A stretch of 64,000 nt of DNA from Balaenoptera acutorostrata (lineage: Eukaryota > Chordata > Mammalia > Artiodactyla > Balaenopteridae), in the NCBI RefSeq assembly GCF_949987535.1, contig NC_080074.1, forward strand, positions 42,329,641 through 42,393,640, read 5' to 3'. Both the position numbers and the translations under genes were made by a program. Below are positions 33,373 through 44,410 of this stretch, in pieces. The number at the start of each line of letters is the position of its first letter. Position 1 is the first letter of the stretch. A model generated the notes under the pieces. The model worked only from the letters and a program-made list of their open reading frames with translations, searched no databases and was not told the DNA's origin.

Positions 33373-34277
33373 ATGAAAAGGCAGAGGGCTATGTACCAGA
33401 TGAAGGAACAAGATAAAACCCCAGAAAAACAACAAAATGAAGTAGAGATAGGCAACCTTCCAGAAAAAGAATTCAGAATAATGATAGTGAAGATGATCCA
33501 GGACTTCGGAAAAAGAATGGAGGCAAAGATCGAGAAGATGCAAGAAATGTTTAACAAAGACCTAGAAGAATTAAAGAACAAACAAACTGAGATGACCAAT
33601 ACAATAACTGAAATGAAAAATACACTAGAAGGAATCAATAGCAGAATAACTGAGGCAGAAGAACGGATAAGTGACCTGGAAGACAGAATGGTGGAATTCA
33701 CTGCTGCGGAACAGAATAAAGAAAAAAGAATGAAAAGAAATGAAGACAGCCTAACAGACCTCTGGGACAACATTAAACGCAACAACATTTGAATTATAAG
33801 GGTCCCAGAAGGAGAAGAGAGAGAGAAAGGACCAGAGAAAATATTTGAAGAGATTATAGTTGAAAAGTTACCTAAAATGGGAAAGGAAATAGCCACCCAA
33901 CTACAGAAAGTGCAGAGAGTCCCATACAGGATAAACCCAAGGAGAAACACACCGAGACACATAGTAATCAAACTGGCAAAAATTAAAGACAAAGAAAAAT
34001 TATTGAAAGCAGCAGGGGAAAAATGAAAAACAACATACAAGGGAACTCCCATAAGGTTAACAGCTGATTTCTCAGCAGAAACTCTACAAGCCAGAAGGAG
34101 GTGGCATGATATATTAAAGTGATGAAAGTGAAGAACCTACAACCAAGATTACTCTACCCGGCAAGGATCTCATTCACATTCAATGGAGAAATCACAAGCT
34201 TTACAGACAAGCAAAAGCTAGGAGAATTCAGCACCACCAAACCAGCTCTACAACAAATGCTAAAGGAACTTCTCTAA
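33373..34277 (+). pseudogene. L1 ORF1 pseudogene (L1 RNA-binding chaperone)
   Basis: The start is the ATG at 33373 (MKRQRAMYQMKEQDKTPEK). ORF1 forms a trimer through its coiled coil and coats L1 RNA. Codons 1-139 are open and contain the coiled coil (for example 'MQEMFNKDLEELKNKQTEM', then EGINSRITEAEERISDLE) up to 'LWDNIKRNNI'. There a TGA (33790-33792) replaces the expected arginine at the RRM entry. A second TGA at about 34024-34026 lies where 'REKRQIT' is expected. A 1-2 base deletion near 34116 shifts the frame before 'LKVMKVKNLQPRLLYPARI'. The family stop is the TAA at 34275-34277. The length without lesions would be about 300 codons, normal for the family. ORF2 follows after 58 bases. 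Confidence 0.92.
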
Positions 34278-34335
34278 GTGGGAAACACAAGAGAAGAAAA
34301 GGACCTACAAAAACAAACCCAAAACAATTAAGAAC

Positions 34336-37300
34336 ATGGTCATAGGAACATACATATCGATAATTACCTTAAACGTGAAAGGATTAAATGCTCCAAGCAA
34401 AAGACACAGGCTTGCTGAATGGATACAAAAACAAGACCCATATATATGCTGTCTACAAGAGACTCACTTCAGACCTAGGGACACATACAGACTGAAAGTG
34501 AGGGGATGGAAAAAGATATTCCATGCAAATGGAAATCAAAAGAAAGCTGGATTAGCTATACTCATATCAGATAAAAATAGACTTTAAATAAAGAATGTTA
34601 CAAGACACAAGGAAGGACACTACATAATGATCAAGGAATCAATCCAAGAAGAAGATATAACTATTATAAATATATATGCACCCAACATAGGAGCACCTCA
34701 ATACATAAGGCAACTGCTAACAGCTATAAAAGAGGAAATCAACAATAACACAATAATAGTGGGGGACTTTTACACCTCACTTATACCAATGGACAGATCA
34801 TCCAAACAGAAAATTAATAAGGAAAAACAAGCTTTAAATGCCACAATAGATCACAGAGATTTAATTGATATTTATAGGACATTCCATCCAAAAACAGCAG
34901 ATTACACTTACTTCTCCAGTGTGCATGGAACATTCTCCAGGATAGATCACATCTTGGGTCACAAATCAAGCCTCAGTAAATTTAAGAAAATTGAAATCTT
35001 ATCAAGCATCTTTTCTGACCACAACGCTATGAGATTAGAAATGAATTACAGGGAAAAAAACGTAAAAAAATACAAACACATGGAGGCTAAACAACAAGTT
35101 ACTAAATAACCAAGAGATCACTGAAGAAATCAAAGACGAAATCAAAAAATACCTAGAGACAAATGACAATGAAAACACGACGATCCAAAACCTATAGGAT
35201 GCAGCAAAAGCAGTTCTGAGAGGGAAGTTTATAGCTATACAAGCCTACCTCAACAAACAAGAAAAATCTCAAGTAAACAATCTAACCTTACACCTAAAAG
35301 AACTAGAGAAAGAAGAGCAAACAAAACCCAAAGTTAGCAGAAGGAAAGAAATCATAAAGATCAGAGCACAAATAAATGAAATAGAAACAAAGAAAACAAT
35401 AGCAAAGATCAATAAAACTAAAAGCTGGTTCTTTGAGAAGATAAACAAAATTGATAAACCATTAGCCAGCCTCATCAAGAAAAAGAGGGAGAGGACTCCA
35501 ATCAATAAAATTAGAAATGAAAAAGGAGAAGTTACAACAGACACCCCAGAAATACAAAGCATCCTAAGAGACTACTACAAGCAACTCTATGCCAATAAAA
35601 TGGACAACCTGGAAGAAATGGACAAATTCTTAGAAAGGTGTAACCTTCCAAGACTGAACCAGAAAGAAACAGAAAATATGAACAGACCAATCACAAGTAA
35701 TAAAATGGAAACTGTGATTATAAATCTTCCAACAGAGAAAAGTCCAGGACCAGATGGCTTCACATGTGAATTCTATCAAACATTTAGAAAAGAGCTAACA
35801 AGCATCCTTCTCAAACTCTTCCAAAAAATTGTAGGGGGAAAAAAAAAATTGCAGGGGAAGGAACACTCCCAACTCATTCTATGAGGCCACCATCATCCTG
35901 ATACCAAAACCAGACAAAGATACTACAAAAAAAGAAAATTACAGACCAATATCACTGATGAATATAGATGCAAAAATCCTCAACAAAATACTAGCAAACA
36001 GAATCCAACAACACATTAAAAGGATCATACACCATGATCAAGTGGGATTTATCCCAGGGATGCAAGGATTCTTCAAGATACGCAAATAAATCAATGTGAT
36101 ACACCATATTAACAAATTGACGAATAAAAACCATATGATCATCTCAATGGATGCAGAAAAAGCTTTTGACAAAATTCAACACCCACTTATGATAAAAACT
36201 CTCCAGAAAGTGGGCATAGAGGGAACCTACCTCAGCATAATAAAGGCTATATACGACAAACCCATGGCAAACATCATTCTCAATGGTGAAAAACTGAAAG
36301 CATTTCCTCTAAGATCAGGAACAAGACAAGGATGTCCATTCTCGTCACTATTATTCAACATAGTTTTGGAAGTCCTAGCCACGGCAATCAGAGAAGAAAA
36401 AGAAATAAAAGGAATCCAAACTGGAAAAGAAGAAGTAAAACTGGCACTGTTTGCAGATGACATGATACTATACATAGAGAATCCTAAAAATGCCACCAGA
36501 AAACTACTAGAGCTAATCAATTTGGTAGAATTTGGTAAAGTTGCAGGATACAAAATTAATGCACATAAATCTCTTGCATTCCTACACACTAATGATGAAA
36601 AATCTGAAAGAGAAATTATGGAAACACTCCCATTTACCATTGCAACAAAAAGAATAAAATACCTAGGAATAAACCTACCTAGGGAGACAAAAGACCTGTA
36701 TGCAGAAAACTATAAGACACTGATGAAAGAAATTAAAGATGATACCAACGGATGGAGAGACATACGATGTTCCTGGATTGGAAGAATCAATATTGTGAAA
36801 ATGACTATACTACCCAAAGCAATCTACAGATTCGATGCAATCCCTATCTAATTACCAATGGCATTTTTTACGGAACTAGAACAAGTATGAACAATATGGT
36901 ACTGGCACAAAAATAGAAACATAGATCAATGGAACAATAGAAAGCCCAGAGATAAACCCACGCACCTATGGTCAACTAATCTATGACAAAGGAGGCAAAG
37001 ATATACAATGGAGAAAAGACAGTCTCTTCAATAAGTGGTGCTGGGAAAACTGGACAGCTACATGTAAAAGAATGAAATTAGAACACTCCCTAACACCATA
37101 CACAAAAATTAACTCAAAATGGATTAGAGACCTAAATGTAAGACCGGACACTATAAAACTCTTAGAGTAAAACATAGGAAGAACACTCTTTGACATAAAT
37201 CACAGCAAGATCTTTTTTGATCCACCTCCTAGAGTAATGGAAATAAAAACAAAAATAAACAAATGGGACCTAATGAAACTTCAAAGCTTTTGCACAGCAA

Positions 37301-38053
37301 AGGAAACCATAAACAAGACCAAAAAACAACCCTCAGAATGGGAGAAAGTATTTGCAAATGAATCAATGGACAAAGGATTAATCTCCAAAATATATAAACA
37401 GCTCCTTCAGCTCAATATTAAAGAAACAAACAACCCAATCCAAAAATGGGCAGAAGACCTAAATAGACATTTCTCCAAAGAAGACATAGATGGCCAAGAA
37501 GCACATGAAAAGATGCTCAACATCACTAATTACTAGAGAAATGCAAATCAAAACTACAGTGAGGTATCACCTCACACCAGTTAGAATGGGCATCCTCAGA
37601 GGATCTACAAAAAACAAATGCTGGAGAAGGTGTGGAGAAAAGGGAACCCTCTTGCACTGTTGGTGGGAATGTAAATTGATAGAGCCACTATGGAGAACAG
37701 AATGGAGGTTTCTTAAAAAACTAAAAATAGAATTACCATATGATCCAGCAATCCTACTACTGGGCATATATCCAGAGAAAACCATAATTCAAAAAGAGTC
37801 ATGTACCACAATGTTCATTGCAGCACTATTTACAATAGTCAGGTCATGGAAGCAACCTAAATGCCCGTCAACAGACGAATGGATAAAGAAGATGTGGTAC
37901 ATATATACAATGGAATATTACTCAGCCATAAAAAAGAACGAAACCGAGTCATTTGTTGAGACGTGGATGGATCTAGAGATTGTCATACAGAGTGAAGTAA
38001 GTCAGAAAGAGAAAAACAAATATCGTATATTAACGCATGTATGTGGAACCTAG
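34336..38053 (+). pseudogene. L1 ORF2 pseudogene (endonuclease, reverse transcriptase, zinc knuckle)
   Basis: ORF2 nicks target DNA and reverse-transcribes L1 RNA there. From ATG 34336 the endonuclease domain reads 'TLNVKGLNAP' and 'CLQETHFRP' (catalytic Glu kept). A frameshift lies near 34575-34587. The next open part (34627-35109) has GDFYTS where GDFNTP-type sequence is expected (Asn to Tyr at 34771-34773), FSRIDHILGHK and IFSDHNAMR. The RT follows: SPGPDGF (about 35740), a frameshift in an A/G-rich insertion near 35833-35850, '[12 protein letters not shown]', '[10 protein letters not shown]' and FADD at 36450-36461. The open part runs to 36851. About 0.13 kb is deleted near 36886, removing the 'FIWKHKRP' block. 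The C-terminal domain is open at 37237-37536 and 37490-38053, with the zinc-knuckle [18 protein letters not shown] and end 'HVCGT'. Clearly dead. Confidence 0.93.
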
Positions 38054-38284
38054 AAAAATGGTACAGATGAACCAGTTTTCAGGGCAGAAGTTGAGACACA
38101 GATATAGAGAACAAACGTATGGACACCAAGCGGGGAAAACCACGGTGGGGTGGGGATGGTGGTGTGCTGAATTGGGCGATTGGGATTGACATGTATACAC
38201 TGATGTGTATAAAATTGATGACTAATAAGAACCTGCAGTATAAAAAAACAAAGAAAAAAACCCCAACTAATCCAAAAAAAAAAA
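38054..38284 (+). repeat. Full-length L1: 3' UTR and A-rich tail
   Basis: Short 3' UTR ('aaatggtacagatgaaccag', 'ggcagaagttgagacacaga', 'acactgatgtgtataaaatt') and a tail 'aaaaaacaaagaaaaaaacc' with A14 at the end. The 16-bp TSD follows at 38285. At about 0.2 kb it is shorter than the 3' UTRs of the inverted L1s at 18.3 and 47 kb, so it belongs to a different L1 subfamily or ended early. Confidence 0.9.
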
Positions 38285-38300
38285 AAAGTTGAGGGAAATA
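38285..38300 (+). repeat. Right target-site duplication of full-length L1
   Basis: Identical to 32466-32481 ('aaagttgagggaaata'), directly after the A-rich tail. Confidence 0.95.
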
Positions 38301-39098
38301 ATGCTTACAATCTCTGTCTTACAGGCTTATTCTGTGGATGGACTGTACGATATTTTTAAAGGTTCAACTTTCAGGAGGACACCGTAAAAATGAAATCTGA
38401 TTAGTGAATCTAACGTTTTAGGGTACATAAAAATGTTATGAGTGCTTCCACACATTTCTTTATATAAAAATCATCATAGGGTTGAAAATGCCGCCTTATA
38501 TTCTCCATAAACTCTATAAAGAACACTATAACCTTAAATTAAGAAGGGTTTGTCTCAGGTACAGAATCAAAATGGCCAGAATTGGCAGTGCAAATGAAGA
38601 CAGACCCATGCCCTGAGTGACTTCAGGTTCCCTGTAGATGCAGGAAAGGATGATTAGCCTGAAGAATCACTACATGTCTTAGAAACAAAGGCTATTACAT
38701 CTTAGTATATAAATTTTGATTGAAAAGGTTGGTATCAAGTTAATGGCAAAAGGTCAAGAGTTAGTTGAAAGTTGGTATGTGAAGCTTAATTGAAGATCTT
38801 GGGAGGAAAGTGATGAAAAAATAAAAGAGTTAAGAGGAGAGTAGGGTAACATAACAGACATGATAGTCATCTTCAAGTATATAAAAGGCAGTCATGACCC
38901 CAGAAGTCAGCACTTGGACAAAAAGTATGTGTAGAGCTAAACTGAGCAATTTTGATTGACTAGAAGGAATACTTTCTAACCATGATAACTTTACAAAATT
39001 AGAGTGGGATATCTTAGAACATAATAGTTTTCTATCACTGGTAATGCTCAGATGGAGGGGTAAGAGAAGGAGTGGGAGCGGGGGGGGAGGAAGCAGCA
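38301..39098. other. No gene seen
   Basis: Single-copy-looking sequence; the frames are short. A G-rich run ('gcggggggggagg') lies at about 39078-39090 just before the MIR. Confidence 0.5.
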
Positions 39099-39320
39099 AA
39101 ACTATTTGTTGAGTTCCTCATCATGTGCCAGGCTCCGTACTAAGTGCTTTACATGCATCATCTCATGAAATCCTCACCACAACCCTGTGTCATATATTAT
39201 TATTTCCATCTTAGAAAAAAGAACCTGGGGCATGGAGGATATAAACACCCTTCCCAAGGTCACACAGGTAGTATGTAGTTAAGCAGGGACTTAAATTTGC
39301 TTCTGACTCCCAAGTCTATC
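39099..39320 (-). repeat. MIR SINE, near full length, inverted
   Basis: 'ttgttgagttcctcatcatg' then 'tgccaggctccgtactaagt', 'gctttacatgcatcatctca', 'tgaaatcctcaccacaaccc' and 'caaggtcacacaggtagtat' is the complete reverse MIR order. One of the best-preserved MIR copies in the window. Confidence 0.92.
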
Positions 39321-39984
39321 ATATCATACTTTCTTTCATTGGGGATGTTGTGTAAAAGATTTAAACAGGTTTTTATTTTTCCCTGGGATAGGAAAATCAA
39401 TGATCTGTTGTTGTTGTTTATCTTTCAAACTTGGAGATTCTACAACTCAACAAATATGAGGCATAGATAGATTAAATGATGGTGAATGTTATCGAATTTT
39501 AGTTACTGCTAGAACTGTGTCTAAAACCTACTTCCTGGATCTCAGCCAGTTCAGTGTTCTTTTCACAATTATCATTCTGCCTTCCAAGTATGGATCTGGG
39601 TATAGGGACAAGGGAAGAGTGAATAAACAACATGGAAAAATTCTGTTGGACTAATGCTGAAAACAAGCAAAACTGGAAAGGGCAATTGCCCCCCAAATGA
39701 TAGGACAACTTATTTTAAAAAAAGAATGCAGAAAACGACTTTGTGTTTTAAAAGTATGTGAGAAAGCTCCTTAAAGTTTGAGAAGATCTGAAAAGCTGAG
39801 AGTGAAAGACATGTATGCTAGATCTGACACACATTCAATTTCTCTTTGAACAGTACGGATACTTGAATGGTAAGAGTAATATGATAATTCTTCCCTGGAC
39901 TTGGAAACTCTTCGTTAGATGATCTTGCTTATACCCAGCATTTCTTATGTCTTTCCATATTTGTTTTGAGGTTAAAGTACTTTT
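39321..39984. other. No gene seen
   Basis: Single-copy-looking A/T-rich sequence between two inverted MIRs. No structure that I can support. Confidence 0.5.
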
Positions 39985-40195
39985 TCATTGTTTTTACATC
40001 AAATCTTCATAATAACCCTTTCAGTAAATGAAAAGTATGTTATTAGCCTGTGTGTATTTTATAAGTAAGGAAACTGAGGCCCATGAAGGTGATTTAAATA
40101 AGTCAAAGTCCCATAGCTGGTGCATGACCCAGCTGAGATCAGGTAGATTTGTCAACTCACAGAGCAGTGCTCTTTCTCTGACACCACGCTGACTT
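39985..40195 (-). repeat. MIR SINE, inverted
   Basis: 'tttacatcaaatcttcataa' and 'taacccttt' precede 'tataagtaaggaaactgagg', 'cccatgaaggtgatttaaat' and 'catagctggtgcatgaccc', with 'gctctttctctgacaccacg' at the end. Typical reverse MIR core and tRNA-related part. Confidence 0.8.
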
Positions 40196-41589
40196 TCGAG
40201 ACTACAGGACAGGATAATACAGAGGACTTCAAAAGCAAGTACAATAGCCATATGTATGTCCTATAGAACATTTCTTTTATATGCTACTTTATTTTTCAAA
40301 AGAGAGAATCTGGCTTAGAGTATTATAAATATTATTATATTAGTTCATCCATCCAGGTAGCATTTTTATGCCTCAAATGTATATCTATTTAAGGTAACAT
40401 AAAGATAAAAAAACAAAAGGACATATGTGGAAACATCTATATGTAGATTAACCTATGTGATCATTTGTAAAAAGAAAAGATTGCTAGATAAAAGCACTGA
40501 GTAGACTACATTCACAAGGAAACAGGAATAGGCATATTTGTAATTTTAACAGGACTCAGTGGCATATCCCAGTGGAACATGATTTTTAATTTGGTGTTTT
40601 ATTTTGTTTATCAATATCCACTTTTTCACCCGCTAATAATTAAGAGTGAAGAAAGTGATTTTCTCAAGGGCAATGAGGTAGACATTGTGTGTACTCGTAG
40701 ACCACCATACATTTGTAAAATTCAGGGCCAGAGGAAACAAACAGATTTCACAGTGAATGAGCATCAGGAAGGCTAATATTGAGGGTCTGAAAGGCTATCA
40801 CTGTCTTTTTACTGAGGTCAAGGAATCCAGACTCCCTAAGACAGAAGAGTGGTAAGGAAAGGAAAAACTGGTTTATATCAATTGAGATGGCAGGTTAAAA
40901 CCCTCTCTTTTCAATGTATTTTATTGTTTGAACATAGTAGCAACTCCAGAGGGACCGTCTCCCCACCCTCTTTGAATTGCTAAAGCAAGCATGCTGAAAA
41001 GAAGGAAACATCTTTGGACTGTTTCTCTTACCAACAGAAAATAAACTTCTTGCTTATACAAACTAGTGACCACAAAGACTAGCATTCGGAGCAAAACTGT
41101 GGAGAAAAGTTTCTGCTTCTATGACCAAAAAAAGTCTATAAAACAATTTAGGAATAAAAACCCACACCAAAATTTTAAATGTAGGTAACAGATTGCTAGA
41201 GGTAATAGGCTAATTCTAATATGTTGGATACTTGCTTTCTTGAGGGTAAGAAGGTGATGGAATATAATGAACAACCTCGGGACATTCTAACCAATGGTGT
41301 GCAGGCTGGGTTTCCAAGGTAACAACACAATACATGCTCTAGAAAACTGGATTAAACCAATAGGGAAGAGGTAATTTAAAATGAAACAGTGCCAAGGAAA
41401 GATATTACTTGACATGGTCATAATTGTATATACAGCCCACTCCCTTTTAAAATAGAATACTCCAAAAAGAAAATTTATAAATCCTAACAACAAAAGAATA
41501 TATGTAGATTCTGGAAGCATCCATCAGGCTAAGAGGCAAGAAGTTAAAAGTGTATACGTTCTCCCTGTCTTAAAGACAACTAAATGAAA
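40196..41589. other. No gene seen; single-copy-looking sequence
   Basis: About 1.4 kb of A/T-rich DNA without a recognisable element. Frames do not exceed 77 codons and carry no motif. Confidence 0.5.
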
Positions 41590-41702
41590 GCTCTCTGGGG
41601 TTAAGTAACTTTCCCAAGGTTATGCAACTGACAAGTAAGTGGTAGAAATCATTTAACCTAGTTCTCAGGCCCAGTATCTTTATGCTTCCCACCAAGATGC
41701 CT
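41590..41702 (-). repeat. MIR fragment, inverted
   Basis: 'ctctctggggttaagtaact' then 'ttcccaaggttatgcaactg' and 'acaagtaagtggtagaaatc' is the reverse MIR core ('agaggttaagtaacttgccc', 'aaggtcacacagctagtaag'). Confidence 0.8.
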
Positions 41703-42084
41703 ACCCCTAGACCTGGGGCTGAAACATGTCAGGGGCCAAGTGGGCACCCCTGTGAATGGAAATCACCTTATTTGTTTCAGCTCAGGCCCAACAACTATGC
41801 CAATAGCTACTGTGCTTGGCTATGTAGACCCAGTAGCTCAGGAGAAGGGTCTGGGCTCTAGAAACAGACATGCAAGTCATACAACTATAAATGGCACTTT
41901 AAACCATGGGTTTTGATGTACCAGAGATCATTAAAAAGTGAGAAGACCAAAGAGCTAACATAGTCCATGGGAAACATGCATAGTTAAGAGCTTCAAAGAG
42001 GGAGAAACCACAGGGGAAAAACTTAGCTTCCAGGAAGAAAACCAAGAATGAAAGATCTGAACGTCAGGAGGAAACTCAGGAAAA
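41703..42084. other. No gene seen
   Basis: Single-copy-looking sequence. Nothing recognisable before the weak L2 match that follows. Confidence 0.45.
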
Positions 42085-42185
42085 ACTAGCTTTATAAAAG
42101 TCCAGTGAGGAGACAATTCAAGAAAGAAGTGGTCAACTCTGTAAAATATTACAGAAAGGTCAAGTATTATAGAACAGTTTTCATA
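42085..42185 (-). repeat. L2 internal fragment, inverted
   Basis: 'attcaagaaagaagtggtca' followed by 'actctgtaaaatattacaga' and 'aaggtcaagtattatag' parallels the reverse of an L2 ORF2 stretch ('gggagtggtcaactgtgtca', 'aatgctgctgagaggtcaag'). Confidence 0.5.
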
Positions 42186-42599
42186 GGACAGATATAAAGT
42201 TTTGATAGGACAAAACCCAACCTCAGAAATACTTCTAAACCTAAAAACAAAAACCTCCAGACCCTCCAGATTATAAGACTACCCAAGGTAGAAGAGAGAC
42301 CCTATGGAACGGCTTTTTCATCCTAATATTTATGAAGAAACTACCATACCCCTGAGTCTGGCCACAATTCCTATGGATAGGAAATGAGACCACACAGGTC
42401 TCTTCAGCTCTCTGTACATCACATCATGCAAGATTTCCAACCCTCCTCAAACTTCCTTTCCTCAATTACTAGTTTACGATGCCCCTAAAGTGCGTCTCAC
42501 CTAAGCTCCCCAAAGCCATCCTTTCATCTCCTATGCAGCTCATCATTCTTTTTCCTCCGTTGCTCCTCATTGCTCTGGTGTTGTCTTATAATAATAATA
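42186..42599. other. No gene seen
   Basis: Single-copy-looking sequence; an AATAGT/AAT microsatellite-like stretch at about 42588-42617 leads into the next MIR. Confidence 0.5.
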
Positions 42600-42609
42600 G
42601 TAGTAATAA

Positions 42610-42800
42610 TAATAATTCCCATTTATTGAGCACTTACTATATGCCAAGTACTTCACGTGCCTTATTTTTAATCCTCAGAACAGGCTCAGAGAGGTTAAGG
42701 AAGTTGCCCAAGGCTATACATAAGGAAGGAGCAGAGCCAGGATTTCCAGCAGGTCTGTCTGGAACCCCAGCCTGCCTCTCCACCACTGTACCATACATAC
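42610..42800 (-). repeat. MIR SINE, inverted
   Basis: 'cccatttattgagcacttac' then 'tatatgccaagtacttcacg', 'aatcctcagaacaggctcag', 'agaggttaaggaagttgccc' and 'agagccaggatttccagcag' is the reverse MIR, with the dispensable middle deleted. Confidence 0.9.
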
Positions 42801-43777
42801 GACCCCCGTGAAGACAAACCACAGCCAACTTTGTTGCCAGTGGAGGGATGGCACAGCTTCTGTGAACACTGTGTGCATGGCTTCCTTGCTTTAATGTTGG
42901 AAGACACTACTATCTTCTCTTCTATGTCTAGATGTAGGCTAATAAGCTTCCCCTGTAAAGGCTACTATGTTTGCTTCATTCACAAATAATAAATACAAAT
43001 GGCACTTTCACATCCTATCGCTAGCATCAATGCAAACACAGTTCCTCATCAAAGATTCCCCCATCATTTTATGAAATAAAGCCCTGGGGAGCCAGCCCCA
43101 ATGGACCCATGAACTTATCTAGGCATGTGTGAGTCCAAAAGAGAACACAACTTAGACCTGAACTAAAATCTCTGACACATATAAATCTTCTCAAAATCTA
43201 GTTGGATGGTTTTTAAATACTGAGTTGTAAAGAAATTTGAGCTTTAAGAAAGGGAGACAAGGTTACAAAACACAGCTTACAGGACAAATAGGAGGACTGG
43301 GGGCTGCCATAAACAGAGAACTCAGGTCCTAAGCTTGGGACAGACTGGGAAAAATTGAAAAGGATCTCTTTTTTAGAAAGAGAGGTCTTAAAACACTTAA
43401 ATGCTCAAAGGAGATTTGCCTTAGGAGAGGGAGAACTGGTTCAAAGGGCCAATTTAGGGTGATCTATAAGTTAAAGGGAAAGAAAAGCAAAGCTTTATCA
43501 ACACAAACCTTCAGCTAATCAGAATTTATAACTTAAATTGTGAAAATTCCTTTATTTTCTCTGATAAAAAGAATTAGGTAACCAACCTAGCCTCACTTTC
43601 ACTGTAGCTACCCAAAAGTTCAGTGCCAAATTTGAGGCTTAATTATAGCAACAATAATTAACAATGTGGGTCTTTACAAGTTATGTCTTTTTCCCCTTAT
43701 AGAAAATGTTACCCTATTCCTAAATTTTACATTTAACCATTTAACTATATGCAAATTTGGGGGGACAGATTTTCATT
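42801..43777. other. No gene seen; single-copy-looking sequence
   Basis: About 1 kb without recognised repeats or coding frames. Confidence 0.5.
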
Positions 43778-43846
43778 GTAGATAAATAATGGTGGATGAT
43801 TGATAGATGATAATAGATAAATAGATACATAGATACAGAAATGATG
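43778..43846. repeat. Degenerate (GATA)n/(GATT)n microsatellite
   Basis: Irregular GATA, GATT and GATG repeats ('gataaataatggtggatgat', 'agataaatagatacatagat'). Low copy number and interrupted. Confidence 0.8.
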
Positions 43847-43849
43847 ACT

Positions 43850-44410
43850 GAGAGATCAATGACAAACTGGTAAAGAACAGGAAGAAACTTGCCAGGCTTT
43901 TGAGACCCATTGTGGGAACGTGGGAGATAAAAGAATTAAAAGACCCAAAAACGATTCCCAGGTTCTCTAGCTCCGGTGGCTGAAGAGAAGGTGGAGTCAA
44001 TTCAGAATGAAAATACATCCTGAGAAGCTGGGAAGGATAATGAGTTCAGTTTGTACATGTTGAGCTTGAAAGGCCTGGAAATATCCAGGAGGTAGTTAAA
44101 TATACTAGTCAAGTCTAAAGCTTGGAGAAATGTTCTGAACAGAGGATACAGATTTTTTTTTTTTAAGCTGCAGTATAAAGAATGCAATTTAACACGAGAA
44201 TGAAAGCAATCACCCAGGGAAAAGTCCCCTCTTCCTGGACTTAACCATAATAAGAATAGAAACCATCCAAGGGCAGAATTCTCATAACACCAGCATTGAA
44301 GAGGAAAACAACATAGGAAACAGGCAAAAAGTACTGAGTGGAACCAGGAAAGGACAGTGCTTGGCAAATTAAGGAATCGGGGTGTCAAATGAAGCAGAGA
44401 GCTTCAGTTA
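43850..44410 (-). repeat. L2 internal region, inverted
   Basis: The order follows the reverse of L2 ORF2: 'cgattcccaggttctctagc', then 'ggataatgagttcagtttgt', 'acatgttgagcttgaaaggc', 'ctggaaatatccaggaggta' and 'aagcaatcacccagggaaaa'. It corresponds to the reverse of the sense L2 seen at 49255-49545. A T12 tract lies at 44154-44165. No frame survives. Confidence 0.65.

Noticed and set aside
33354..34052. 232-codon minus-strand open frame
   Set aside because: It is antisense to L1 ORF1. The sense strand is A/G-rich, so the antisense is T/C-rich and short of stop codons. No domain, and it lies fully inside an L1.
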